64,000 nucleotides of DNA from Hypomyces perniciosus (lineage: Eukaryota; Ascomycota; Sordariomycetes; Hypocreales; Hypocreaceae), in NCBI GenBank assembly GCA_008477525.1, contig SPDT01000001.1, forward strand, positions 1,488,001-1,552,000. Direction: 5' to 3'. Position 1 is the first letter of the stretch. The number at the start of each line of letters is the position of its first letter. The notes under the pieces are model-generated. The model made no database searches. It was not told where the DNA came from and saw only the letters and a list, made by a program, of their open reading frames with translations. A program made the position numbers and the translations under genes. This document shows, one piece after another, positions 11,949 through 24,092 of this stretch.

Positions 11949-12568
11949 TTACAACTTGGACAGAACACCCTCGGCTCCAGAGACATCGATGCCTCGGCCC
12001 TCCTCCTTGGCTGCATAAGTGACCTTGCCATGGTCAATGACGATGGCGTACCGGGCTGTCCGTTCGCCGAGAGTCCAGCCGATGCTCTTGCTGAAGGCGG
12101 TCTCAGCGTCCGAGGCGAAGATCTGTGAAGAATATGGTTAGATAGCTCTTCGTGGTAGTCAGCGAGAGAGGGGAAAGATGGCTTACAATGAAGTCGTCCT
12201 TGGTGTAGTTGGCCTTGCCCCAGGCGGACATGACAAAGGCGTCGTTGTAGGCAATGACGACGACCTGGTCGACGCCCTTGGCCTTGAGGTTGTCGATGTT
12301 GTTGACGAAGCTGGGCACGTGGCTGACCTGGCAGGTGGGAGTGAAGGCACCTGGAACGGCGACAAGGACGATCTTCTTCTTCTGGAACTCTGTGAAGCAC
12401 GTCAGCAACTATCTTTAGCACAATTGGGCTTTTTGTGAACATACCGGCGCTGGCGTCGAACTTCTGAGGGATACCGCAGCTGGTGATCTCGGCGCTCTCG
12501 GGAGTGAAAGGAATGTACGTGAAAGCCACGTTTTCGGGGAAAGAGTCTCCAACCTTGAGCTCAGACAT
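11949..12568 (-). CDS. Peroxiredoxin, Prx5/Pmp20 type, with PTS1
   Basis: Thiol peroxidase that reduces hydrogen and organic peroxides. Exons 12445-12568, 12187-12389 and 11949-12122 (minus strand) join in frame to 166 residues, the usual size for this branch. The peroxidatic cysteine is C61 in PGAFTPTCQVSH. A second cysteine, C31 (SCGIP), is in the position known from Aspergillus Asp f 3, a close family member and human allergen. The C-terminus reads SKL, a perfect type 1 peroxisomal targeting signal, so a peroxisomal pool is likely, as for yeast Pmp20. The start was chosen at MSELKVGDSFP, the conserved N-terminus. Confidence 0.94.
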
Positions 12569-14282
12569 GATGGGCGATGAGGGTGATGTTTGTTGGTATG
12601 CTTGATTCTGTATCTGTGAGTATGTGAGGGTATAAAGATGATTGTCTGAAGACTTACTGACGGGACGTTGGAAGATAAGTAGAGTCTTTGCTAGGCCCTT
12701 CACAATGGTTCTGAGGTAACAAAGATGGTACTATTTACTAGGCTATGATGCTCAGTATTTGTAATGGCGCAAAATCACGTAGGCGGGGGAGATTTGAGAT
12801 CACTGTGATAGCAGCGGGGTCTCTCGCAGCCCCAGAATGCATGAGCCGAACCTCGGATGTCTTGCCGATATTGCGCGATATATCATCCCAATTGAGACAT
12901 TGATGCTCTCCGCATCTTCTCATGCCACCAGTCCGAGAGTGTTCTATGGCACTATTACTACTAATACTAGCAGAACCTTAGCCAGACAGGTAACCGTGTG
13001 ACATCATATATATTATTACTACCATTCAAACTACTTTATGCTTGTTGTTGAATACTCCCCATTTCTATTTCGCAGAAACCATTACGAGAAATGAGGAGCA
13101 CTTGCGCCCTTTAGCCTCTCGACTCCATGAATGCGCGCGTTTTACCTTGCTTCCTACTCCGCCCTACCTTTCTCTGGCTGCCTAGATTGTTTAGCTTGAC
13201 TTCCTCGCTGACAGTATACTACTACATTGAATGCGCACCTTTGTGGTCATCTCCGCTCTCCTTCGTATACACGAGCTTTATTTCGGCATAACCATCCTCA
13301 GGCAGCCTTATGCCAGGCTAGTTGCTGACTGGGCGAATCCATTCTTCAATGGCGATGCAACATTGATCAAATTGCCAATGGAGGTTTGGGCGAAATACGA
13401 ATGTACGAAGTAGTAGATTTGCCTTTTGTCGGATAACACCGTGTTGTTGCAAGGTGGTCTCAGTCTAACGTATCTATCAAGATGTCTCAGGATCGTGCCC
13501 AGTTTCTTAGATACTACTATATAAATTGGCTTGGAGGGAATTCAGTCACGGACACAGTAATAGAAGCCAACAGAGAAGGTTGACTCCATGACCGTATTGC
13601 ATGACAGCTTCGCTAGGCAATGTATGTTTTTGCAGGCCCTGTTTCATTGCTGCCCGCTTATCTGAAAAGCAGGTACTAGACCGGTCCATCAGCAGTATCT
13701 ACTATTACATTCTTGGAGAAAAGAGCCTCGGCAGAGTATACTCCGAAGCGTCGGTGATAGGTAAACAAGCTATGATCACATTAATTTGACCTGTTGATAG
13801 ATGGGTATTGTTATAATACTTGGTTAGAAGCTTGGCATCATACTCCACCCATCTACCCATCGTCATGATGGGAACTGTGCCGCCACTTTAGTCCGAATTA
13901 AGTAAATAACCTTGAGAAAATATAAAGTAGTCCGATAATAGAAAAAGGAATTGCATCGCCTTTATAGCTATTAGACTGGGAAGACTCCAACTTCCGTTCA
14001 TACAAGAACAGAAAGGTGTAGGTTAACCCCCAAATAGAAAGGAGGGACTGAACCCCCACACACATCGATCCGCTTATGCGGGGGTAAAACAACTAGATCT
14101 CTGGCTTTCTCCTCTATATTACCCGGCTCGCCTTCTTGATTGCCGGCAATTGTAGATGATGGCCGAGATCGGTTCGCGGGGCCTGCTTAGTGTTTAGTAT
14201 TGTATTGTTATTGTGACGACCGCGAAACTCCCAGATTCCGCTCATTCTGAGTATCTTGTGTTGTCCTCAGCTCTCAGGGGCA
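12569..14282. other. Intergenic region upstream of the peroxiredoxin and D-lactate dehydrogenase genes
   Basis: About 1.7 kb between divergent genes. The longest frames (near 13231-13413 and 13601-13789) are about 60 residues long and have no recognisable domain, so I do not call them. Trinucleotide TAC/TAA tracts occur near 12950-13020. No repeat or RNA gene was recognised. Confidence 0.45.
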
Positions 14283-16311
14283 ATGCCAATCCGACCTTTG
14301 GCGCAGGCAAGGACCCTGTTGAGCAGCGGCCGCCAGCATGCAACTAGAACTGGCAGCTTCCGACGGGGGTTTATGGTGTCTTGCTACCGTGCTTCGGGTG
14401 AAGCCTCGGCGCCGGGGAGGTCTCCGGCCAGTTCCAATCCCGCTCCGACGACACCATCGGGATGGAGTGGACACGGAGTCTTGGCGGTGGCTGTTGCTGC
14501 TGGGGTAGTTGGTTGGGGTCTTGCGAGTATTAAGCCCCAGAAGAAGGATGAGGTGGTCTCACCCTCCTCGACGTCATCAGACCATGGCGCCTTGGGGGAT
14601 GGGTTCGCGACCCTGGCTCAGATGCAAGACGTGAGTTCGGCTAGGGCCCACTCCCTTTCATTCCAACTACCAACTCACTTCGAATAAATAGGCCATTGCG
14701 GAGATTGTACGAGAATTAGGCGATGAAGGTATCATCTCCACGGATCCAGAAGACTTACATGCTCATGGCTACTCGAGCTGGTCGACAGTGAACCCAGATA
14801 GTCTACCGGTTGCAGTGGCGTATCCTCGTTCGACAGAACAGGTTTCCGCTATTGTCCGTGTGTGCTACCGTCACCGTGTGCCGGTCATCCCCTACTCCGG
14901 GGGGACTAGCCTTGAGGGAAATTTCTCAGCTCCATATGGCGGCATCAGCGTTGACTTTGCTCATATGGACAAGATTATCCAGGTCAATGCGGCAGATATG
15001 GATGTTGTTGTCCAACCAAGTATCGGCTGGCAGGACCTGAATGTTAAACTGGCTGAGATGAACACTGGCCTATTCTTTCCAGTTGATCCCGGTTAGTGTT
15101 GTAGCAGTGCTTCTCCTTCGTCTATCAGAGATAGAATCTAACACAACTTTTTAGGGCCAACTGCAAAAATTGGAGGCATGATTGGCACAAATTGTTCGGG
15201 AACCAACGCCGTGAGGTATGGAACAATGAAGGACTGGGTAATCAACCTGACTGTTGTGTTGTCCGACGGACGGATCATAAAGACGCGAAGGCGACCTCGG
15301 AAATCATCAGCAGGTTACAACCTCAACAGTTTGTTTGTAGGATCTGAGGGTACCTTGGGTATTGTCACTGAGGGTGCGTAAGAAGTGTTTGCACCGCATG
15401 TCCATCTCACCCAGAGATTATTGACTGACAGGCCGACTCCTAGCAACACTGAAATTGGCTGTCATTCCTGAGGTAATATCCGTCGCTGTTGTTAATTTCC
15501 CCAGTATCCGAGACGCCGCATCTGCTGCCGCCGGTGTCATGCAGGCTGCCATCCCCGTGATGTGTATGGAGATCATGGACGAGGTGCAAATGCGTGTGGT
15601 CAATCTCAGCGGTTTCACTGCACCTCGTACTTGGGTGGAGAAACCGACTCTCTTCTTCAAGTTCGCCGGCACAAAAGCGAGTGTTCAGGAGCATGTCCAA
15701 CTTGTGGAAAGAATCACGGCGGCCCACAAAGGAGGCGGCTTTGAGTTTGCCAAAGATGATGAAGAGCAGAAGCTGCTCTGGTCAGCTAGAAAGCAATCAT
15801 TGTGGTCGATGCTGGCACTGAGAAAGAAAGGAGAGGACGTTTGTGAGTGCATTTGATCATGAGCAAACTCTTATAGAGAAGTGATACTGACGATACACCA
15901 GGGAGCACAGATGTAGCCGTGCCATTCAGCCGACTGGCAGACATTATCGAGGTTAGCAAGAAAGATATGGACGACCTGGGCCTATTTGCAAGCATCCTCG
16001 GTCATATTGGCGACGGCAACTTCCACGAGAGTATTATGTACAATAAAGCGGATGAAGCTGAACGGGCAAAGGTTGAAGCATCTGTGAAGAAGATGGTGAA
16101 TCTGGCACTAGAAATGGAAGGGACATGCACAGGAGAACATGCAATCGGCTGGGGCAAGAAGGATAGCCTGCTGTTAGAAGTTGGACCAGAGACAGTTGGT
16201 GTGATGTCTGCCATTAAGAGGTCTCTGGATCCGCGGTGGATCATGAATCCAGGCAAGATTATGGACGTGCCGTGGGAGTCAAACAAAGGTATGTCTTCTG
16301 TACAGCACTAG
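14283..16311 (+). CDS. dld1: D-lactate dehydrogenase (cytochrome), mitochondrial, FAD-linked
   Basis: Oxidises D-lactate to pyruvate and passes electrons to cytochrome c. Exons 14283-14630, 14692-15091, 15155-15373, 15444-15842 and 15902-16311 join in frame to 591 residues. The first 30 residues are Arg-rich with no acidic residue, a typical presequence. A hydrophobic segment at about 64-83 would anchor the protein in the inner membrane, as in yeast Dld1. The PCMH-type FAD-binding domain follows ([34 protein letters not shown]), then the FAD-oxidase C-terminal domain with GHIGDGNFH at about 489-497 and [10 protein letters not shown]. The 3' end has a GTATGT donor-like site at 16289, so a different last exon is possible. 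D-2-hydroxyglutarate dehydrogenase is a less likely reading. Confidence 0.9.
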
Positions 16312-16959
16312 CAATGGGACAGCGAGGACGAAAGAGAAAGATGGATATTCGATCTTCTATAGAGGGATTAACGTTACTTAATAGAGGCACTTGGAGTGGC
16401 ATTTCCATGATGGGAACGTTGGTGTTGCACGCAAGCAAACAGACAAACGGAAGAAATACAGCACAAACGCATTCCAACTCACCAAACAAAATCACTCGAA
16501 TTTGCTTTACAGAGTTGAATAGTTTCCGTGTGAAATTATTAAAATTGCAGAACAATAAGGTCTAGGCGAGTGCGATTCCTGCTATTGTCCTCGGAGCTCC
16601 TCGAGTGAGCAGGTGGCCGCACTGTAAACACACCTGTGCACACCGTAACAAATCTAAAAACACTCGCCTTCACCTCCTCTCCTCACTCTTTTGCTTCTTC
16701 ACCTCTCCGACTCTGAAAACCTCACACTCTTCTACACCCTCTCCTTTGTCTATCGCAATTGACTGCGAGTCTGCTCCTTCGCAGACGACAAGAAAGAGTG
16801 CAAGGCATACCATACTCTCTTCCCTGTCACAGGCCTCAAGCCATCGAATGGCCAACGCAGGTCTCTGATTGCTGCTAACAGACCCAAAGAGCAGTTCAAA
16901 ATCCTCCATCGCAACTTCGAGTTCTGCAGGGCGACCCATTGCTCTCGCTTTGCGCCGCC
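16312..16959 (+). promoter_or_regulatory. Upstream region and pyrimidine-rich leader of the RdRP gene
   Basis: About 650 bases. The part from about 16,660 to 16,790 is strongly C/T-rich on the plus strand (CACCTCCTCTCCTCACTC and similar), typical of a fungal promoter or leader. No separate gene is seen. Confidence 0.35.
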
Positions 16960-19900
16960 ATGGCTGCAGACCGGTCGACACAGCGACTACCCGACACGCC
17001 GCAGCGACAGGTCAACACCAGCTCATGGAAAAGAAACAATAACAAGGACAGAGGCTCTGCCTCCAAATCTCAGTCGAGAAACTGGAGAACATGGCCTGAG
17101 CTGGCGGTTAGATTGGACGGCCTACCGGTCGATGTGACTACCCTCTACCTATGGCAGTGGTTTTCAGATGAGGGTAACATCACCTGGATGGATATATTCG
17201 ATCCTCAGAATGGCGCGGGAACAATGTCTGCGAGGATTTGTTTTGAACCTCCACCCAGTCGCCCGTTCTGGGAGGCCCGCTCTATCGTTGTCCAGCACTC
17301 GGATATTGCCAACTACCCTGAGGGGTTGGAGATAAAGTTGACAATTGGGAACGAAAGTCCTCGCGGCTGGTGGACCAGTCGAGTCTGTCCAGATCGGCAG
17401 TACCCGACCAAAATCACGGCAGTACTTCGATCACTTGAGTTTGGTGCCATGGTTGGTCCGACTTCGATGAACGTTAGGAGATCACTTGCTGCATCTCCCG
17501 GCGCCAACGACCTTGGCGTTGAGCTGGACGTCAAGTCAAAGCGTCTGACTGTTCATTTCCCCGTTGTCACCAACGCTGGAGATTGGCAGAGGATCAGGGC
17601 ATTCAAGTTTGTCGCCGATGTATCCCAGATCAAATCCATCTTCCAGAATTCACAGGAAGGCAATGTTATGGTTCTACCTCTGGCAGTACCCCCATACTAC
17701 TTCTGGAAGAGTGATGATATACTACAGTCTCTTTCTTCGCATAATCCCACTTGGAGCAGCAGAGATACTTGGTACAGGGCCACTGATGTCGTTCAAGACC
17801 CTAGTGTGCCGAACCGATATCCAGTTGCCGTGCACAACGACATACCGGATCCTGGATATATGGAACTCGGTCGTTGGACGACCTTTAGACTGGTACTGGA
17901 GGCTGAAAGCGAAGTAGCCAAGGCAAAAATCCAGTATCTTCATATGGCCTTGGAGGATTTCAACGTAAAGATTCAGGATTGTGACAACTTCTTGGTCACA
18001 AACTCGAGCAAAACAATGTGGGACTATCTGGACCACCCTCCTATCACCAACGAGGGCCAGGCTTTGGCTCTTCTACAGCTTCCTGACTCTCCTTTCGTAC
18101 ACCTTGACTTTGCAGTGCGATACCAACTTGAAGTCTGCGTTACCCGTGGAATCTTCAACGAGCACACAATTTCTGTCGAATTTCTCCAACAGCTAGCTGC
18201 CCTGGATCCATTCGATGCCACGCGCCGTCTGGAATTTGTCGTCGATCAGAATCAGATCTTCCACGATCCAATGCAGTTGTTTAAATCTCGTGAGGCAGAG
18301 TCTTATATACCGAGCATTAGGATTCCTCACTATTGCACCCTCGTACGCAAGGTCATCATTACGCCGACGACCATTCGATTCAATTCTCCAACAGTAGAAA
18401 CTTCCAACAGGGTAATGCGCCACTATACCAATATCCAGGACCGCTTTTTGCGAGTTCAGTTTGTCGAGGAGTCAGAAACCGGGCGCATAGCCATTAATTC
18501 GCCCCGCAACGATGATATCTGGAAACGTTTGCTTCGAACATTGTATCAGGGCATCAGGATTGGTGATCGAACTTACGAATTCCTTGCATTCGGCAGCTCA
18601 CAGCTCAGACAATGTGGCGTCTATTTCTTCTGTCCGACCGACCACATCTCTTGCCACGATATTCGGCAATGGATGGGCCAGTTCAATCACATCAAAATTG
18701 TCGCCAAGTATGCCGCTCGACTGGGGCAGTGCTTTTCGACAACGAGAGAAATGCGAGGTATCCCCGTCCCGGATATTCGGCCAATTCAGGACATCGAGAG
18801 GAATGGATATTGCTTCAGCGATGGCATTGGAATAATCTCCGAGTTCCTAGCTCGCATGATCATCGAGGAACTGACCCTGGACGTGTTCTGTGAGCCCTCC
18901 GCTTTTCAGTTTCGCATGGGTGGATGTAAAGGCGTGCTGGCAGTTTGGCCTCACGCAAAAAGAGGAGAAGTCTACATACGTGAGTCTCAGGAAAAGTTCA
19001 AAGCCGACATCAAGAATCTTGAGATCATTCGATGTGCGAGATTCTCAACTGCCACCCTTAATCGGCAGACTATTACCATTTTGGAAAGTCTTGGGGTGCC
19101 CATCGCAGCTTTCGTTGATCTTCTAGATCACCAGATTCACCTCTATGAACAAGCCATGAAGAGCAATAACGCGGCGGTGGAGATACTGACCAAGTGCGTG
19201 GACGAGAACCAGTCTACTCTCATATTGGCCGAATTCCTCCAGGCAGGGTTCAAGACAGAAAGCCTGCAGGAGCCGTTCGTGATGAACCTGCTGAATTTAT
19301 GGAGATCGTGGTCTCTGAAACTTCTGAAAGAGAAAGCCAGAATCCAGGTCGAAAAGAGTGCCTTCGTGCTTGGCTGTGTTGATGAGACAGGTGCCTTGAG
19401 AGGACACTCAAACGCAACTGAAGGATCTTCCGACAAGAACATCAACAAGTTGCCCCAGATTTTCCTGCAGCTTTCGGACAGTAGACACTACAACAAGACC
19501 AACATCATTAAGGGGGTGTGTATAGTTGGTCGAAATCCTTCTCTTCATCCTGGTGATATTCGTGTGGTTCAGGCGGTGGATAACCCTAACCTCCACCATT
19601 TGAGGGATGTCGTTGTCTTCCCCTCAAAGGGCGATCGCCCAGTTCCGAACATGCTCTCTGGTGGCGACCTGGATGGCGACGATTTCTTTGTAGTTTGGGA
19701 CTCCAATCTGATCCCAAAGGAATGGAATTACCCGGCAATGAACTACACTGGCCCGAAGCCTCAACAGCTAGATAGGGATGTCAATGTGGATGATTTGAGG
19801 GACTTCTTTGTCAGATATTTGAAGAACGACGTGCTGCCGCTGATTGCAACGGCTCATCTGGCGTTTGCGGATATGCATGGACCCAAGTCACCGTTGTGTA

Positions 19901-20884
19901 AGTGCTTGCTTCTCCTTGTTCGCGCGAATTATTCATCACTAACATTTTGTCAGGCTTGCATTTGGCGGATCTGCACTCAAAGGCTGTAGATTATCCCAAG
20001 ACTGGCGAGCCAGCGGCATTCGGCACCAAGTATCAACCGCAGAAGTGGCCACATTTTATGGAGAAGAAGTCGACCTACAAATCCCAAAAGGCCCTCGGCG
20101 TCGTCTATGACAAGGTCGTCAAGCAATCCATTCAGTTCCTACCAGACTGGGAACGTGCCTTTGACCAGAGGATCATCAATCGATTTGAACCGGACAACTC
20201 GATCCTCGAAGAGGCAAGGAAGATCAAGTCTCAGTACGACACTGCGGTGCGCCGAATTCTGTATCAGCACAATGTGGAAACGGATTTGAACTCTACACTG
20301 GATGGGCCATGTCGCGACCGGCTATTGGAAGCGATTACAAGAGACAGGAAGACCTCGGTCGCGAGTACGATGCTTTGAAGCAGAGGTTTCGCGATGCGTG
20401 CTATGAGGCTGCTGGAGGCTATGACGAGGCTAAGATTGACAAGTTCGTCGCCGCCATGTACAAGGTCACGGAAGAGGAGATCAAGGTTGCGTTATTTGAG
20501 CACCATCGTGGACCGACAAACGAGGCGGGTGATGTTGTTCCGCCGCGACGGCTGGAGGCGAAATCCATGCCGCTGATTAGCTTCCCCTGGATTTTTCCTT
20601 GGGTAATGGCTCGAATTGCGTCGGGGGGCAAATATAATCCCAAGAACTCTATCCTGGCTGCGGCGCATCGGAAGACGCCAGTTTCTAAGCCCTCGATTGA
20701 TGAAACCCCACAAGCTGAGACTTCTGGCTCTGAGCCTAAGGCTGAGATTGAGCAGATTGTTAAAAATGCAACCTCGGGCGAGGATGATGCCGTTGCGGAG
20801 GTCCAAAATGAGACGGTTGAGCGGGAGCCTTCGAAGGACGGCGCGATGGATCGACTCGCAGATTTCGCGGAATTTGATGCTTGA
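16960..20884 (+). CDS. RNA-dependent RNA polymerase of the RNA-silencing pathway, frameshifted near its 3' end
   Basis: Eukaryotic RdRP family (QDE-1/SAD-1 type), which makes double-stranded RNA for Dicer. Exon 1 is 16960-19897, with a GCCGCCATGG start context. Exon 2 starts at 19954. The catalytic loop SGGDLDGDDFFVVWD carries D903, D905 and D907, and an RRM-like region lies at about 47-105. In exon 2 the frame is good up to about 20284. From there the conserved sequence continues in another frame (FELYTGWAMSRP, then SDYKRQEDLGREYDAL) to the stop at 20884. One base seems to be missing after 20284. As read, the original frame stops at 20378 after about 1120 residues, whereas the full-length protein would be about 1289. 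The catalytic core is intact. It resembles the SAD-1 branch more than QDE-1, but this is a judgement without alignment. Confidence 0.9.
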
Positions 20885-21257
20885 CTGAAGTGACGGTCTT
20901 GAGTATCAATCCAGGGCGCATCATAGGTGGAGGTGGCGATTGGGCGCAGTTGAGTAATTTTGCTATATAAACCGTTGATGACGGGGCCGGCAAATTCGAC
21001 CCCAGGGTGGTTCAACATGGGCAAATGGACTTGGCTTTTTAAGGGGTAAAGGTGTAATTCAGAACCTAGAGTGGCACGGATGAGAACTTTCAATAATGAA
21101 TTGCATCCCCCCAGGTTGAAGGCATAGCGAAGTTGATTCGAGAGGTGAGTTCATGGACAATTTGTGCGCGTGTGACCCCCAGGATCGAGATGAGATGATG
21201 CATGAGCTTGTGTACAACGCATTTATTTAGTTTATACCGATAAATACGTCAAGACGG
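20885..21257. other. Convergent intergenic region after the RdRP gene
   Basis: About 370 bases between converging stop codons. No gene or repeat is seen. Confidence 0.5.
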
Positions 21258-22230
21258 TCATCTCCGAATGCAAATGTCAGTTCTGAGGACCCATTTCTCG
21301 CCAGCCAAGACCTCCCGGCCCTCGTGCTATAACGAGGCAACGCAGTTAGTTCATGAACAGAAAGGTAGGTATATAAAATGACAGGGGGAAAAAGTACGAG
21401 TAAACAATCGTCGCCATGCTTATGTAGGAGAAGCATTCCTGTTTCCAATGACACGGCGATTTCTTCAGCTCGTGACTTTCGATCGTGGGGATAGAAGACG
21501 GTCTCGCCGCCGATGCAGCCCTCGGCTGCTGATGTGAGATAGAGGAGGAGAGTCCAGGTTGTTCGGACGGGGGTGGAGTTGAGTGTTAATTTGTTGGAAT
21601 CGTCATCTTGGGGCAATATTAGTCAAGGGGCTCTATTTGATGTTGTGAAGAGGTAGGGCTGAGTATTGTGAGAGCTTACAGTGACAGTCAAAGTATTGAC
21701 CTTTGGAATAGCGATATATACGGATGTTTGGGCTTAACCCCACTGGCTCACCTCCCCTAGAAGCAGGATAATTAGTTTATTATGAGATACAGCCGTGTTT
21801 TTAGTGTTTTCTGGTGAATTGATGAGATGGTAGGGATGGGGCTCTGGGTTACTCAAGCATACCACAGTTCTCTCACATTCTCACCCTCGAGGAGAGTCTC
21901 CTTCAAACCCGTCTGTTCCCACAATCTCCGAGCAAAAGTCGGATCCTCAATTTGAAACCGGTCATTGACACGAACCGCTTCACCGCGCTTGGGTCTCGAC
22001 GGCGTTGTCTGCAGCGGGAGCGTCTTGAGAAAGGTCACGTAGTCTCGACACAGGGAGCGGGGGAAGAAGGACGGGATAAGTGCGATTTTGGAGGTTGCGG
22101 GATGCAACTCTGGCGATAGCTCGACGACTGGCAACGGAGGCGTGAAAGGAGGCCAAGAAGGGGGGGTTGCTGGGGGTGGCTGTGAGGATGAGGCTGGTTT
22201 TGATGGCTTGGATGCTTTGGGCTTTGGCAT
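21258..22230 (-). CDS. 2-oxoglutarate/Fe(II)-dependent dioxygenase, prolyl 4-hydroxylase-like
   Basis: Small oxygenase of the 2OG-Fe(II) superfamily; substrate unknown. Exons 21863-22230, 21680-21756, 21398-21606 and 21258-21326 (minus strand) join in frame to 240 residues. The N-terminus is Pro/Ser/Lys-rich, with a core from about residue 40. The iron ligands are H148 and D150 (CHYDDS) and distal H219 (LLHEGREV). R233 (VLRTDI) is placed to bind 2-oxoglutarate. GGETVFYP lies between them. The 77-base second exon carries RIYRYSKGQYFDCHY, and without it the active site is lost. The intron after exon 1 (106 bases) reads GTATGC to CTAG. The protein looks complete. Confidence 0.85.
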
Positions 22231-22888
22231 GATGGGGGACTGGCTTGTGGCAGAGCTAGGATGCTGGAAGTCTGCTCTAAATCGCTACCGAATGGATGCG
22301 TAATTGGGGTTTTGTTTCAATTGAAAATTCGGCTTAAAAAGAAGAGATTGATGATAGCACTGAGATGCTCTCGTCCAAGAGCCGCGGATTTGTGCGAAGT
22401 TGAAGTCGTTGAAAGCTTGGAAAGATAGGAAGATCTCGTGTGGGGCGGGTTATGGAGGCGCCAACTAGAGGGGAACAAAATAGAGCAAAAACAACTCAGT
22501 CATGTATAAGATAAATAGAACGAGGGTAAACTCTAGATAAAACTGTCGTCATCTCAATAATCCTGGTTGAGATGTCCTGCAGGTATTATGAAATGAACAC
22601 CAGGTAAGGCTCCTGACAAAGAGGTAATTTCTTAGTTGCATTTACTGGATAGATACGATAATGCTGGCTTGTTGCACGTGTATATATGCAACTAAAATAC
22701 TTAATGCAGCTATCAGAATCATCATCTGCCTGGACATGCGACAATGGTCACATTCGAAAATCTTTAATGAAACAACGCCTACTCCGTACATTCTTGTACA
22801 ATCGTTTACTGAGTCCTTCACGGAGATGCTTAGCTATTCGTGGTTCCAAGTATAGTCGTCCGAAAGATCTCGTTTCAAATCATCCGCC
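22231..22888. promoter_or_regulatory. Divergent upstream region of the dioxygenase and aim11 genes
   Basis: About 660 bases with promoters on both sides. The Aim11 side is A+T-rich and includes a TACTCCGTA word near 22785. No other gene is seen. Confidence 0.35.
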
Positions 22889-23410
22889 ATGTCACAAACT
22901 GCGAATCAATCACTTCCTCCGGCCACCCGGAGCCGGGAGGACAGTATAACGACTTCATCATCATGGGCACGTCCCCTAAGGCAATTCGGACTATTTTTCG
23001 TCGGCGCGGGCTTCATGGCCGCTTCAATCGCAGTATCAAGACGCTCCGTGCTGCGTAGAAAGCGGGAATCATTCCCCAAGTTTTACTCACACAACGGGCC
23101 GGCGCCTAAAGTGTACGGCCCGGAGGGCTCTCTGCTCGGTGTCCAGGCACTTGGCCTCGCAACGCTCAACGTCTCGAGCTTTGCAGTCATGTTAGTTGGC
23201 GGGCTTTCCTTCGGGTTTGACTTGAGCTCGGTTGATGAGCTGAGAGACCGAACGCGGGTGGCTCTGAATAGACCTGGGCATGTTGACCCGGAGGATGAGC
23301 GGGAGTTTGAGAAGATGATGAATGATATGCTAGGGAAATTGGGTCTGGAGCAGTACCAGACAAACCAGGCGGAGGAGAGTTTGTCACCATCACAATCATC
23401 AAAGGAGTGA
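22889..23410 (+). CDS. aim11: Altered inheritance of mitochondria protein 11 (Aim11)
   Basis: Uncharacterised membrane protein linked to mitochondrial inheritance in yeast. It is a single exon of 173 residues, matching the family. Two hydrophobic segments are visible: about 33-50 (FGLFFVGAGFMAASIAVS) and about 82-112 (LLGVQALGLATLNVSSFAV). A basic RRSVLRRKRESFPKFY stretch typical of Aim11 lies between them. An acidic C-terminal tail follows (DPEDEREFEKMMNDML). No targeting presequence is obvious. The molecular function is unknown. Confidence 0.85.
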   Translation: MSQTANQSLPPATRSREDSITTSSSWARPLRQFGLFFVGAGFMAASIAVSRRSVLRRKRESFPKFYSHNGPAPKVYGPEGSLLGVQALGLATLNVSSFAVMLVGGLSFGFDLSSVDELRDRTRVALNRPGHVDPEDEREFEKMMNDMLGKLGLEQYQTNQAEESLSPSQSSKE

Positions 23411-24092
23411 GAAGATATGAATCAAGAGACAGAAATGCATACCCATGAGTTTTGATATCCAAGCTCTACAGCGGTCTTCTATGCAATTCCCCCTAGGTAT
23501 GTATTTCCAACTTGGGAGATACTGATTTTAACAACTGTTGTTAACATCGTGTGAAGGTTTTGTGCATGAAAGGTAGGCTAGGCGCTCTGCCAGGAAATGC
23601 TTCCATCGTCTTATGATGGACAAGGAATAAAGCGAGCGAAACATGTTACGGCAGACAGGCCGAATCAGGATTTGGATCCCTTGTACAATATACTACTACA
23701 TATCGCGATGGCGCGGATCATGCTCACGATGGATACAATAACGCAAATGACTCTGCTCATGGACGATTGTACGAATGGATGGATGAAACGTGGATACTTC
23801 AGACCCATTACACAGAATCACATCTCACCTTTTCTCGGCTGCTATGATATCGATTCTATCTGTTGTATTTTATGCTTGATAATGGCTAGTTTTGACAGTT
23901 GACTATAAACAAATATCCGCCCATGAATGCAAAATCAAGATGCATCTCTAATGCGACTAAAGATACAGATAGATGGCTTTCTTCCTCCAGCTCAACGCCT
24001 TTGTGGCAATCTGCTCTATCCAAAACTGAAAACACCGTGCTGACCATAATGCACCCCTCAACCCAAAAAAAAAAAAAAGTCTGGTATATGAA
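23411..24092. other. Convergent intergenic region between aim11 and pantothenate kinase
   Basis: About 680 bases between converging genes, with an A run at about 24066-24078. Frames here are short and unsupported. Confidence 0.45.

Noticed and set aside
13231..13413. 60-codon frame with an ATG and hydrophobic start
   Set aside because: Too short, no domain, no splice continuation and no supporting context.
14030..14100. Possible tRNA-like hairpins (AGGGGGACTGAACCCCC-type pairing)
   Set aside because: No acceptor stem, D-arm or B-box arrangement could be assembled on either strand.
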